Assembly (NCBI GenBank): GCA_027024145.1
Contig: JALVTF010000031.1
Location: 1-41,411, forward strand
Reading direction: 5' to 3'
DNA from: Campylobacterales bacterium
Lineage (GTDB): Bacteria; Campylobacterota; Campylobacteria; Campylobacterales; Nitratiruptoraceae
DNA: 41,411 bases
Part shown: positions 9,042 through 16,985 of the stretch, piece after piece
Layout: each line of letters begins with the position of its first letter
Position numbering within the stretch: position 1 is the stretch's first letter
The notes under the pieces: generated by a model
What the model was told of the DNA's origin: nothing
Databases searched by the model: none
The model's input: only the letters and a program-made list of their open reading frames with translations
Translations under genes and position numbers: made by a program

Positions 9042-9646
9042 TACGTCCAGTCAGTGCGAAATTTGTCACATCGGCTCCGTCCATAGAGCAGGCACCGCCG
9101 GCGAGCTTGAGCGAGGTGGCGTTTTTGGGTCGTAGCAATGTGGGTAAGAGTAGTCTGCTCAACGCCCTCGTGGATCGTAAGGGTCTCGCCAAAGCGAGTG
9201 CGACGCCGGGAAAGACGAAATTGATAAATTTTTTCGACGTGGAGTATAAAATAGGGGATGAACGTTATCCTCTGCGTTTCGTGGATCTTCCGGGCTATGG
9301 CTACGCAAAGACGAGCAAGAGCCTCAAGAGTGCGTGGCAAAAGAGTTTGACGCAGTTTTTGGCCAAGCGTGATGCGATCCGTGTCTTCGTCCACCTGGTG
9401 GATGCACGCCATCCAGAACTCGAGATCGACAAGCAAACGGACGCCTTTTTGGAGTCGATCAAAAAGGGCGATCAGAAGATCGTGCGTGTCTATACCAAGA
9501 TAGATAAACTCAAACAAAAAGATATCGCTCGCCTCAAAAAGCTCGATCCCGATGCGATTTTGGTTTCGTCGTTGAAAAAAAGAGGGATAGAGCGTTTGCA
9601 AAAAATACTCTTGGAGCACGTTTTTGGAAAAGATATTCTATCGTAA
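9038..9646 (+). CDS. engB: Ribosome biogenesis GTPase EngB (YihA/YsxC)
   Basis: Essential TRAFAC-class GTPase that assists assembly of the large ribosomal subunit. G1 GRSNVGKSS is at residues 31-39, a G2 threonine lies near ATPGKT, G3 is DLPGYGYAK, and G4 is TKID (YTKIDKLK). The 202-residue length is normal. The ATG overlaps the lptA stop (ATGA). The next gene starts 23 bases before the engB stop. Confidence 0.95.
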   Translation: MIRPVSAKFVTSAPSIEQAPPASLSEVAFLGRSNVGKSSLLNALVDRKGLAKASATPGKTKLINFFDVEYKIGDERYPLRFVDLPGYGYAKTSKSLKSAWQKSLTQFLAKRDAIRVFVHLVDARHPELEIDKQTDAFLESIKKGDQKIVRVYTKIDKLKQKDIARLKKLDPDAILVSSLKKRGIERLQKILLEHVFGKDILS

Positions 9647-10091
9647 ACCCAAACTTACCGATATCCCAGCGATGCAAGCGATCGTCGCAGATGCAGTCAA
9701 AGATGGAATCATCTTGCCACGCAGCGATGACGAGATAGCCACCAATATACGCTCCTACATCGTGGCCCAGAGTGGTGAAAAAATCGTGGGTTACGTGGCC
9801 TTGCACATTCATAGTATGCGACTGGCGGAGATTCGCAGCCTCATCGTCGATGCTTCATATCGCGGGCAGGGTATCGGCAAGGAGCTGGTGCGTCAAGCGC
9901 TCGAAGAGGGGAAAGCCCTTGCTGTCCAAGAGGTACTCTCGTTGACCTACGATAAGAAGTTTTTCGAACATTTAGGATTCCAAGAAATAGCAAAAGAGGA
10001 TATTCCGGAACATAAAATATGGCAAGATTGTATAAAATGCATACATTTTCCCGTCTGCAACGAAATAGCGATGATGAAAAAACTTTTCTAA
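9624..10091 (+). CDS. GNAT acetyltransferase, probably short-form N-acetylglutamate synthase (ArgA-like)
   Basis: Acetyl-CoA-dependent N-acetyltransferase. The GNAT acetyl-CoA loop is RGQGIGKEL at residues 80-88, preceded by AEIRSLIVDASYR. The C-terminus has a Cys cluster DCIKCIHFPVC (C136, C139, C145), which I recall in the short, kinase-domain-free ArgA proteins; that is the basis for suggesting the first step of arginine synthesis. The start is TTG at 9624, within engB, giving MEKIFYRKPKLTDI, a typical GNAT N-terminus. No arg gene is nearby, so another substrate is possible. The ribosomal-protein acetyltransferase alternative (RimI) seems less likely given the Cys tail. Confidence 0.75.
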   Translation: MEKIFYRKPKLTDIPAMQAIVADAVKDGIILPRSDDEIATNIRSYIVAQSGEKIVGYVALHIHSMRLAEIRSLIVDASYRGQGIGKELVRQALEEGKALAVQEVLSLTYDKKFFEHLGFQEIAKEDIPEHKIWQDCIKCIHFPVCNEIAMMKKLF

Positions 10092-10501
10092 AAAATATAC
10101 TTGTTTTTGTCGCTCTTTTTCTCTACGAGACTCTAAGTACTATCTATCCCTATTTACCGCCGCTTTTTGGACTCGCGGGCTGGAGGATAGCCACTTCACG
10201 GGATCTGGGTGAGAAAATTTTGTGGTCGGTGTATCTTTACATCTATGAGACGGACCATGGCCTTGTGTGCTGTAACCTTCTTTTAGCGGCTCTTGGGGGT
10301 ATATTTTTCTATCGGCGATTGCGTCATTTTATCGGATGCTACAACTGTCTTAAAATCTTGCTGACGCTCTTTTTTTACCTGATAGCTGCGATACTGTTAA
10401 TCTTTTTGTCCTATATTTTCAATGCGCAGATCAATCCCGATATGACGTTGATTGTCTATTATCTCATTCTCGATATGGTCGTGGTGCTCTATGCGAAGTA
10501 A
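10019..10501 (+). CDS. Small integral membrane protein of unknown function
   Basis: I do not recognise a function. 160 residues from ATG 10019, or 154 from ATG 10037, with about four hydrophobic segments: around ILVFVALFLYETLSTIYPYL, LVCCNLLLAALGGIFFY, LLTLFFYLIAAILLIFLSYIF and LIVYYLILDMVVVLYA. Position supports a real gene: it bridges the ArgA-like gene (overlap up to 73 bases) and mrdA (8-base overlap). A small membrane protein in the same slot before the PBP2 gene is something I recall from C. jejuni, which would suggest a link to cell elongation, but that is only context. Confidence 0.65.
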   Translation: MARLYKMHTFSRLQRNSDDEKTFLKNILVFVALFLYETLSTIYPYLPPLFGLAGWRIATSRDLGEKILWSVYLYIYETDHGLVCCNLLLAALGGIFFYRRLRHFIGCYNCLKILLTLFFYLIAAILLIFLSYIFNAQINPDMTLIVYYLILDMVVVLYAK

Positions 10502-12296
10502 GCTTCTTATACTCTTTTTTTTGCTTGTCTGGATAATCCTGCTCAGTCGCGTCTATTATATATCTATCAAGTCCAACAGCTACTACGAAACACTTGCTGA
10601 GCAAAACATGATAAAGACCGAATGGATCGTGCCTGTGCGCGGTGAGATTTTCGATCGCAACAACATTCCACTCGCTGTCAATACGATAGGTTTTAAGATT
10701 AAATTCGCTCCCCATCTCGAGCGCAAAAAAGATCTTGTGCATCTTGCACGCCTTGTGCATAGCTGCTTCGCGGATATCAATGCAAGCAAAATCATCAAAC
10801 GCTATCGCCGCTACGATTCACCTTACAATCACGATTTTATCGAGGTGGTGCATTTCATCCCCTATGCAAGGATGCTGCCGTTTCTTACGAAACTGCAGCT
10901 AAGCGGTCTCATCGAGATCGATCCGACGTTCAAGCGCTACTACCCTTTTAAAGATGTGGCCTCGCATGTTTTGGGATATGTCTCACGCACAAACGCGCAG
11001 GAAGCCCAAAAGGATCGCGTCGCGAAAATCACGGGAATCGTCGGCAAGAGTGGATTGGAGCGCTACTATAACGACTATCTCGAAGGAGAGCTCGGTTTCA
11101 AAAAGGTCAAAGTGACAGCGTTCAATGAAGAGATAGGTGTCTTGCAAAAAAAGCCTCCTGTGCAAAATCGCCATCTCTATCTCTCTCTTGATTTGCGCTT
11201 GCAAAAATTCATCCAATCGCTCTTTAAGGATAAATCTGGTGTAGCCATCGTGATGCAAACAGACGGCAGTATCCTCGCTGCAGGCAGTTTTCCCGAGTAC
11301 GATCTCAATATGTTTGCAAACGGGATATCTAAAGAAAAATGGCGCGCACTCATTACCGATCTCGATCACCCCTTTACCAACAAGCTGGTCCACGGGCTCT
11401 ATCCTCCAGGCTCCACTATCAAGATGGGCGTGGCGCTCGCTTTTTTGGATTCGCGCAAAATTACCCCATTTACCCCCTTTTACTGTAGTGGCGCTTTGAA
11501 GTTGGGACATAGGAAATTTCGCTGCTGGAAGCGGTGGGGACATGGGGAGGTGCGGCTGATAAAGGCGCTGCGAGAAAGCTGCGACGTCTACTTCTATGAA
11601 GGGAGTCTCAGAGTAGGAATCGACAAGATCGCACACGATTTGCACAAGATGGGTCTGGGGCGAAGGACGGGAGTGGATCTACCACACGAATTTATAGGAA
11701 TCATCCCAGATAAAGAGTGGAAAATGCGTAAATACGGTATGCCCTGGTACAAAGGCGAAACACTCGTCGCCGCGATCGGGCAGGGCTACGATCTGGTCAC
11801 ACCTATGCAGCTAGCGCGCTATACCGCACTTCTGGCCACCGGCAGGCTGCCCACACCCCATTTCGTGCGAGCTTTCGTAGACGAGAAATACCAGCCGCAA
11901 TTTCAAGATGTGCTCACACCACTCCAAAAGAGAATGCTTCCCTACATCCGTCGGGGAATGTATGAAGTGTGCAACGACCCCAGAGGTACTGCCACCAAAC
12001 ATCTCGATGTTCCCCTGCTTATCGCCGGCAAAACGGGGACCGCGCAGGTGGTGGGTATTCCGCAAGACGAGAAGAAGCGGATGAAGGAGAAGGATCTGGA
12101 GTACTACACCCGCTCCCATGCCTGGCTGACCACCTACGCTCCCTACCATCATCCCAAATATGTGGTCACGGTGCTGGTAGAACATGGCGGTCACGGTGGA
12201 GCCGCGGCCGGGCCGATCGTCTCGGCGATCTACAACAAAATGATAGAGCTTGGCTATTTCAGTGCGCGTGATAGAGTGCAAAAACGGCCAAAGTAG
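10494..12296 (+). CDS. mrdA: Penicillin-binding protein 2 (elongasome transpeptidase)
   Basis: Inner-membrane class B PBP that cross-links new peptidoglycan in the rod-shape machinery. One N-terminal membrane anchor (KLLILFFLLVWIILLSRVYYI) is followed by the dimerisation domain with VRGEIFDRNN. The transpeptidase domain has SxxK at S307-K310 (PPGSTIKMG), SCD at 362-364 and KTGT at 513-516. The 600-residue product uses ATG 10494, which places the membrane anchor right at the start; an upstream in-frame start at 10452 would add 14 unlikely residues. No rodA is in the window. The 3' end overlaps the convergent exchanger gene by 38 bases. Confidence 0.95.
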   Translation, partial: RSKLLILFFLLVWIILLSRVYYISIKSNSYYETLAEQNMIKTEWIVPVRGEIFDRNNIPLAVNTIGFKIKFAPHLERKKDLVHLARLVHSCFADINASKIIKRYRRYDSPYNHDFIEVVHFIPYARMLPFLTKLQLSGLIEIDPTFKRYYPFKDVASHVLGYVSRTNAQEAQKDRVAKITGIVGKSGLERYYNDYLEGELGFKKVKVTAFNEEIGVLQKKPPVQNRHLYLSLDLRLQKFIQSLFKDKSGVAIVMQTDGSILAAGSFPEYDLNMFANGISKEKWRALITDLDHPFTNKLVHGLYPPGSTIKMGVALAFLDSRKITPFTPFYCSGALKLGHRKFRCWKRWGHGEVRLIKALRESCDVYFYEGSLRVGIDKIAHDLHKMGLGRRTGVDLPHEFIGIIPDKEWKMRKYGMPWYKGETLVAAIGQGYDLVTPMQLARYTALLATGRLPTPHFVRAFVDEKYQPQFQDVLTPLQKRMLPYIRRGMYEVCNDPRGTATKHLDVPLLIAGKTGTAQVVGIPQDEKKRMKEKDLEYYTRSHAWLTTYAPYHHPKYVVTVLVEHGGHGGAAAGPIVSAIYNKMIELGYFSARDRVQKRPK

Positions 12297-13185
12297 CCAA
12301 GAGAGCGATGCCGGCAGATTTGTTGTAGAGTTTCGTGGCGGTGATGAAAACGAGCATGAATGAGGCGATGAGTGCTGTGAGGATATCGAAGGCGTAGGCG
12401 TGCATATCGACGTTCAGAGGATGGACGACGGCTGCAGAGCCAAGAACGACAGTGAAGTTGGCTACGTTGGATCCGATGATATTGCCGATGCTCATGTCGG
12501 CCTTTTTATTGAGCGCTGCCACCACGCTTACTACAAGCTCAGGCAGGCTCGTACCGAAGGCTACGAGAAAAAGACCGATGACCCACTCGCTCACACCGAG
12601 AGTGCGCGCGATGTTGCTAGCACTTTGTACCGCATAGTCGGCTCCATAGACCACCAAAAGAAAACCCACGGCCAAGAGCAGCAGGGTAGGAGGCCAGTTA
12701 AACTTCTCCCTGGATAGCTCCTCGTCCACCTCTTCTGCAACAAGTGTAGGCTCGCCGGACAAAAAGAGCAGATAGCCGCCCATGAGAGCCAAAAACACTA
12801 AGCCCTCTATGCGTGAGACCTCGCCGTCATAGGCGATGAGCAAAAAGAGAAAAATGGGAAAGAGCGCCCATGCGCTATCCTTGCCGAAGATATCGCGCGC
12901 CGGTTTGATCTGTTTGGCAATCAAAAAGACGATACCCAGTACCAGTGTGATATTAATAGTCACGCTTCCTATGACGTTGGAGACGGCCAGGTCGCTTTTG
13001 TGATGAAAGCTCGCCGCAACACTCGCCGCCATTTCGGGCAAGGATGTGCCAAATGCGATGAGGGTGGCACCGATGACAAACTCGCTGATACCAAAATGCA
13101 GCGCTATTTTTTCCGCTTCTTTGATGATGAGATCGGCTCCCTTAATGAGAGCGGCCATAGCGATGATGAAGATGATATAGTCCAT
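12259..13185 (-). CDS. Calcium/sodium antiporter, CaCA family (YrbG-like)
   Basis: Membrane cation exchanger. Two inverted alpha repeats are visible: GTSLPE at residues 46-51 followed by SNVIGSVTINITLVLG, and GTSLPE at 211-216 followed by GNIIGSNVANFTVVLG. These are the ion-binding signatures of K+-dependent or simple Na+/Ca2+ exchangers. There are about ten membrane segments, with a short acidic loop (EEVDEELSREKFN) between the halves. The 308-residue length fits prokaryotic YrbG or NCX-type proteins. The ATG shares a base with the ybeY stop (TAATG), with GGAGGAG just upstream, so it is translationally coupled to ybeY. The ion is not decided by sequence. Confidence 0.88.
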   Translation of the reverse strand: MDYIIFIIAMAALIKGADLIIKEAEKIALHFGISEFVIGATLIAFGTSLPEMAASVAASFHHKSDLAVSNVIGSVTINITLVLGIVFLIAKQIKPARDIFGKDSAWALFPIFLFLLIAYDGEVSRIEGLVFLALMGGYLLFLSGEPTLVAEEVDEELSREKFNWPPTLLLLAVGFLLVVYGADYAVQSASNIARTLGVSEWVIGLFLVAFGTSLPELVVSVVAALNKKADMSIGNIIGSNVANFTVVLGSAAVVHPLNVDMHAYAFDILTALIASFMLVFITATKLYNKSAGIALLATLAVFALYHAH

Positions 13186-13604
13186 TACTCCTCCGTACGA
13201 ACGATCAGGCTTTTGGGAAGGCCGAATTTTTCGATAAGTTCTTGCTCTTTGGCGCGCATCTGGCCTTCATCTCTTTCATGGTCGTAACCCAAAAGATGCA
13301 AAAGCCCGTGGATAAAGAGCAGTGCCAGCTCCTCCTGGGGCGAGTGGCCGTAGTGTGTGGCTGCTTCATAGACCTTATCGACACTGATGACGATACTTCC
13401 AAGTGGAGCACCAGGGGTATCGGCATAGGGGAAGCTCAGCACATCGGTAGGCTTGTCGATGCCGCGATGGAGGCTATTGAGCTCGCGTATCTCTTCGTTA
13501 TCCACCAAGAGCAGTTCGATATCTTTGTCGGTGAGGCTTTGTGCGATAGTTTCTACAAGCTTGATGTCGAAATGGTGCGAGGTGTGATTATCCAGCTCGA
13601 TCAT
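13185..13604 (-). CDS. ybeY: Endoribonuclease YbeY (rRNA maturation factor)
   Basis: Zinc-dependent RNase involved in 16S rRNA 3'-end processing and ribosome quality control. The zinc motif HGLLHLLGYDH is at residues 99-109 (H99, H103, H109). The conserved stretch KPTDVLSFPY lies at about 51-60, followed by LGSIVISVD. The 139-residue length is typical. The ATG at 13604 follows a promoter shared back-to-back with queC. Coupled to the downstream exchanger gene. Confidence 0.95.
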   Translation of the reverse strand: MIELDNHTSHHFDIKLVETIAQSLTDKDIELLLVDNEEIRELNSLHRGIDKPTDVLSFPYADTPGAPLGSIVISVDKVYEAATHYGHSPQEELALLFIHGLLHLLGYDHERDEGQMRAKEQELIEKFGLPKSLIVRTEE

Positions 13605-13626
13605 ACGAAGTCCGTTTTTTCATGCA

Positions 13627-13632
13627 ATTGTA
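13627..13632 (-). promoter_or_regulatory. Probable -10 box of ybeY
   Basis: TACAAT on the minus strand, 22 bases before the ybeY ATG, in the 64-base divergent gap with queC. One mismatch from TATAAT; the position is appropriate. Confidence 0.45.
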
Positions 13633-13650
13633 CCACAAGCGGGAGTTTGC

Positions 13651-13656
13651 TACAAT
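13651..13656 (+). promoter_or_regulatory. Probable -10 box of queC
   Basis: TACAAT 12 bases before the queC ATG (13669). If used, the transcript leader is very short, with AAAGGA as the ribosome site. TACAAT recurs at the same relative place before several genes in this window (31750, 34335). Confidence 0.45.
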
Positions 13657-13668
13657 TAGCAAAAAAGG

Positions 13669-14349
13669 ATGGCGATGCGAAAAGCTCTGTGTATCATCAG
13701 TGGTGGCATGGATAGCGCCGTGGCTGCCTACATAGCCAAACGCGAAGGATACGAGATAGTGGCTGTGCACTTCAACTACGGCCAACGCACCGAAAAAAGA
13801 GAGCTGAAAGCCTTTCGCGATATCGCTGCGAGCTTGAATGCCAAAACGTACGAGATAGACCTCCCCTTTTTCAAACAAATCGGGGCTTCGGCGCTGACGG
13901 ACGAGTCACTCGCTGTCCCCACAGAAGGCATCAAACCCGGTATCCCCATCACCTACGTGCCCTTTCGCAACGGGATATTCTTAAGCATCGCTGCAGCCAT
14001 CGCGGAAAAAGAGGGAGCCGAGGCTATCTATATCGGAGTGGTGGAAGAGGATAGCAGCGGCTATCCCGACTGCAGAGAGAGTTTCATCCAGGCGATGCAG
14101 CGCGCCATCAATTTAGGCACCAAAGATGCTACGCATTTGGTGATCAAAACACCGCTCATTCATCTGAAAAAAGAGGATATCGTGGCGTTAGGAGCGAAGC
14201 TTGGCGTGCCTTTGGAGCTTACGTGGAGCTGCTATCAGAGCGAGGAAATGGCCTGTGGCGTGTGCGATAGCTGCAGACTTCGCCTCAAAGGCTTCGAAAA
14301 AGCGGGGATAGAAGATAAAATCCCCTATAAAACTACACCAGCTTCGTAG
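13669..14349 (+). CDS. queC: 7-cyano-7-deazaguanine (preQ0) synthase
   Basis: Queuosine pathway: converts 7-carboxy-7-deazaguanine, ammonia and ATP to preQ0. The PP-loop is SGGMDS at residues 11-16. The C-terminal zinc site has four Cys: C188, C196, C199 and C202 (CGVCDSC). The 226-residue length is standard. Start ATG 13669; ATG 13675, two codons later, is also possible. The last 17 bases overlap the convergent APC permease gene. No other queuosine gene is nearby. Confidence 0.95.
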   Translation: MAMRKALCIISGGMDSAVAAYIAKREGYEIVAVHFNYGQRTEKRELKAFRDIAASLNAKTYEIDLPFFKQIGASALTDESLAVPTEGIKPGIPITYVPFRNGIFLSIAAAIAEKEGAEAIYIGVVEEDSSGYPDCRESFIQAMQRAINLGTKDATHLVIKTPLIHLKKEDIVALGAKLGVPLELTWSCYQSEEMACGVCDSCRLRLKGFEKAGIEDKIPYKTTPAS

Positions 14350-15895
14350 CCTCTTCGCTTCTTTTGTCGGCGAACTCTACATGCACGAACTTTTCGCTTT
14401 TTGTTTTGAGCTCTTTGTTGAGGTGATCGAAAAACTCCTTTTTGATCTTTCTTTTCTGATCAGGAGCTACGAAAAGCAGACGTATTTGCGATTTGTGCGA
14501 AGGAAGCTGATAGACATGGAGCTCTTTGAAGCGGTTTTTGAGCTGCTTGAGAGGGGGCAGGAGAAAAGCCATGGGATTGTGCAAAAATTGCTCGCGTTTT
14601 GCTAATTTGGGATCGATGAAAGCTTGCAATCTCTTTGTTGAAAAGGTGCGATAGAAAAACTCGAAAATAAACGTCACTATCAAGACGATGAGAGAGGATT
14701 TGAGATTGTCGGGATGATGCAGGTAATTGTATCCTACCAGTACGGCTATGGAGACGAGGCAGAGGAGAAACGCGAAGAGGCTTATCCATTTGTTGGAGTC
14801 GGTCTCTTTGTAGAGTTTGAAATTGACATAGTTGACGCTGGCAAAAATGATTAAAAATCCCAAGCTCCCCGCGATGGAGATGTTTTCGAGATTGAACGTG
14901 ACGGCAAAGAACATCGAAAGTCCAGCCAGAATCAAGAGCCCTTCGCTTCCTTGCTTCCAGACGCGTCGCGTGAAGTTTTGGGGTAGTCCTCCCGTTTTGG
15001 CGATGAGGTAGCTCACACGCGCGCCGCCGTAGAGCGTGGCGTTGATAGCGGAGGAAGTCGAGAGCAGTGCGGCTATGCCAATGAGGATGAACCCGAAGTC
15101 TCCCAAAAATGGCTTGGCAGCCACGGCCAAAGCGAAGTCGCTGTACTTTTGGACCTGTTCGTAGGTTAGATTCGCTACGGCTACGGCGGCTACGAGGACA
15201 TAGACGATGATCGTGGTAACGACGGCTGCATAGTAGGCTCTGGGAAGATTTTTGGCCGGGTTTTCGATATCGGCTGCGGTGTTTGCGATGAGCTCAAAGC
15301 CCTCGTATGCGAGAAAAATGATGAGGCCTCCCGTCATGATTTTAAACACCGATTCGTAGTGCTGGGGAGAGAGTTTGCTAAAGTCGCCCGTGAAAAAGCC
15401 AAGACCTGCGAAGAAGAGCAAAATCGCCACCTTGACAAAGACCATGATGTCTTCGGTCTTGCCGCTTACGTAAGCGCCTAAGAAATTGAGCAGCGTAAAA
15501 AAGGCGAGAACGAAGATGATGAAGAGCTTTTTATAGAGCGCTATCTCGTGGCCGAAAAAGAGCGCATCGGCGTAGCTACCGAAGGCATAGGAGTATAGAG
15601 CCAGCATGATGATGTAGCTGGCAAGCAAGAGCGTATTGAGATAGGCGCTCAGAAGATTGTTGCCAAGACCCTGGACCAAAAACTCTACCGTACCCCCTTC
15701 GCTGGGGTAGCGCACTGAAAGTTTGGCATACGAATAGGAGGTGAGCAGTGCTATGAGGCCTGCGAACAAAAAGGCTATCGGTGCGGCACCGCGAGCGAGT
15801 AGTATCGTCAGTCCCAAAACGGCGAAGATACCGCCGCCAATCATGCCGCCTACGCCGATGGAGTAGGCCTCCCAAAACCCTATTTTCTTATCCAT
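14333..15895 (-). CDS. APC-superfamily permease with soluble C-terminal tail
   Basis: Amino-acid/polyamine/organocation permease in the inner membrane. It opens with the family signature [15 protein letters not shown] (about residues 14-28), and the conserved Glu motif [18 protein letters not shown] marks the middle. I count about twelve membrane helices up to about residue 420. A hydrophilic tail of about 95 residues follows ([17 protein letters not shown] to the end), rich in Lys and Glu and containing a short beta-like stretch IRLLFVAPD. The substrate cannot be told. The ATG overlaps the stop of the upstream TRAP-type binding protein by 8 bases (ATGGATAA), so the two are translationally coupled. 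The 3' end overlaps queC. Confidence 0.87.
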   Translation of the reverse strand: MDKKIGFWEAYSIGVGGMIGGGIFAVLGLTILLARGAAPIAFLFAGLIALLTSYSYAKLSVRYPSEGGTVEFLVQGLGNNLLSAYLNTLLLASYIIMLALYSYAFGSYADALFFGHEIALYKKLFIIFVLAFFTLLNFLGAYVSGKTEDIMVFVKVAILLFFAGLGFFTGDFSKLSPQHYESVFKIMTGGLIIFLAYEGFELIANTAADIENPAKNLPRAYYAAVVTTIIVYVLVAAVAVANLTYEQVQKYSDFALAVAAKPFLGDFGFILIGIAALLSTSSAINATLYGGARVSYLIAKTGGLPQNFTRRVWKQGSEGLLILAGLSMFFAVTFNLENISIAGSLGFLIIFASVNYVNFKLYKETDSNKWISLFAFLLCLVSIAVLVGYNYLHHPDNLKSSLIVLIVTFIFEFFYRTFSTKRLQAFIDPKLAKREQFLHNPMAFLLPPLKQLKNRFKELHVYQLPSHKSQIRLLFVAPDQKRKIKKEFFDHLNKELKTKSEKFVHVEFADKRSEEATKLV

Positions 15896-16976
15896 CGCGC
15901 ATTGTGAGGTAGTTTTTCAGACCCAAGCTCGTCCAAGCACGGTTGTGCATCCAGTATGGCTCGATATTGGCCCACACGCGCTTGAAGTCGCTCGATTTTT
16001 TGCTCTGCTCCTCTACGACTGCAAAGAGCGCTTTTTTGGCGGCTTCTACGATCTCTTCGGGCCAGTTGCGCAGCTGCACGCCAAGTTTTTTAAGTTCTTG
16101 CAGTGCTTTGGCGTTTTTATCTTGGAAGTTGTAGACCATTTTGGCGTTCATTTCATTGGCACAGCTGGTGATGAGGGTCTGCACATCTTTTGGCAGGCTC
16201 TCCCAGCGTTTTTTGTTGAAGGTAAGCTCTAAGACACTGCCCGGTTCGTGAAAGCCGCTGTAGTAGTATTTAGCCACTTTGTAAAATCCCATCTTGATAT
16301 CGAGAGCTGGACCCACCCATTCAGTGGCATCGATGGTACCGCGATCAAGAGCCGTGTAGATCTCACCTGCTGCCAAAAGGATGGCGTTGACGCCTAATTT
16401 CGCCATCACTTCACCACCCAGGCCGGGGATGCGCATCTTGAGCCCCTTGAGGTCATCGAGGCTCTTGATCTCTTTGCGAAACCACCCGCCCATCTGCACA
16501 TCGGTATTACCGCCAAGGAGGGGATAGAGATTGTATTTGCCATACATCTCGCGCCACAGTTCCAATCCTCCGCCATAGAGCATCCAGGCATTCATCTCGT
16601 TGGAGGTAAAGCCGAAGGGAAAGCCCCCAAAAAGAGCGAAGGCCGGGTTTTTGCCTTTCCAGTAGTAAGGTCCTGAGTGAAAGGCATCGATTTGCCCAGC
16701 ACTACAGGCATCGAAGACTTGGAGTGCGGGTACGAGCAGGTTTTTGGCAAAGACTTTGATCTTCACTTCCCCGTCGCTCGCTTCGGCAACGCGCTTGGCA
16801 AATTCGTCGACGCCTTCGCCCATGATGGGGAAGTTCGCCGGCCAGCTTGTGGCGAGTTTGAGTTCGATCTTTCGCTTTTTGGCGACGTTGAAGGCATGGA
16901 CCTCTTTACGCTTGCAGCCAGCGAGCATCGTGGCGGTGGCTGCGGCTGAGGCTATGAGAAAGGATCTTCTTTGCAT
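15888..16976 (-). CDS. TRAP-type (DctP family) substrate-binding protein with Tat lipoprotein-like leader
   Basis: Periplasmic binding protein of 362 residues. The leader has twin Arg (RRSFLI, R3-R4), a hydrophobic stretch and a lipobox MLAGC with Cys at 21, so export by Tat and lipid anchoring are likely. DctP-family features include LKLATSWPANFPIMGEG, LKGLKMRIPG (with the carboxylate-binding Arg at about 182) and ALDRGTIDATEWVGP. The last resembles the TakP/2-oxoacid or lactate-binding subgroup in my recall. The usual membrane partners DctQ and DctM are absent from the window; instead its stop overlaps the start of an APC permease, and a cation exchanger gene ends 9 bases upstream. The true permease partner is uncertain. 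Confidence 0.88.
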   Translation of the reverse strand: MQRRSFLIASAAATATMLAGCKRKEVHAFNVAKKRKIELKLATSWPANFPIMGEGVDEFAKRVAEASDGEVKIKVFAKNLLVPALQVFDACSAGQIDAFHSGPYYWKGKNPAFALFGGFPFGFTSNEMNAWMLYGGGLELWREMYGKYNLYPLLGGNTDVQMGGWFRKEIKSLDDLKGLKMRIPGLGGEVMAKLGVNAILLAAGEIYTALDRGTIDATEWVGPALDIKMGFYKVAKYYYSGFHEPGSVLELTFNKKRWESLPKDVQTLITSCANEMNAKMVYNFQDKNAKALQELKKLGVQLRNWPEEIVEAAKKALFAVVEEQSKKSSDFKRVWANIEPYWMHNRAWTSLGLKNYLTMRDG

Positions 16977-16985
16977 GGCTATCCT

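Noticed and set aside
10452-10493. Upstream start for mrdA adding 14 residues
   Set aside because: The added residues lie before the membrane anchor and read through the upstream gene; ATG 10494 is the natural start.
15888-16976. Possibility that the binding protein belongs to an ABC transporter
   Set aside because: The motifs are those of the DctP family, and no ABC permease or ATPase gene is near.
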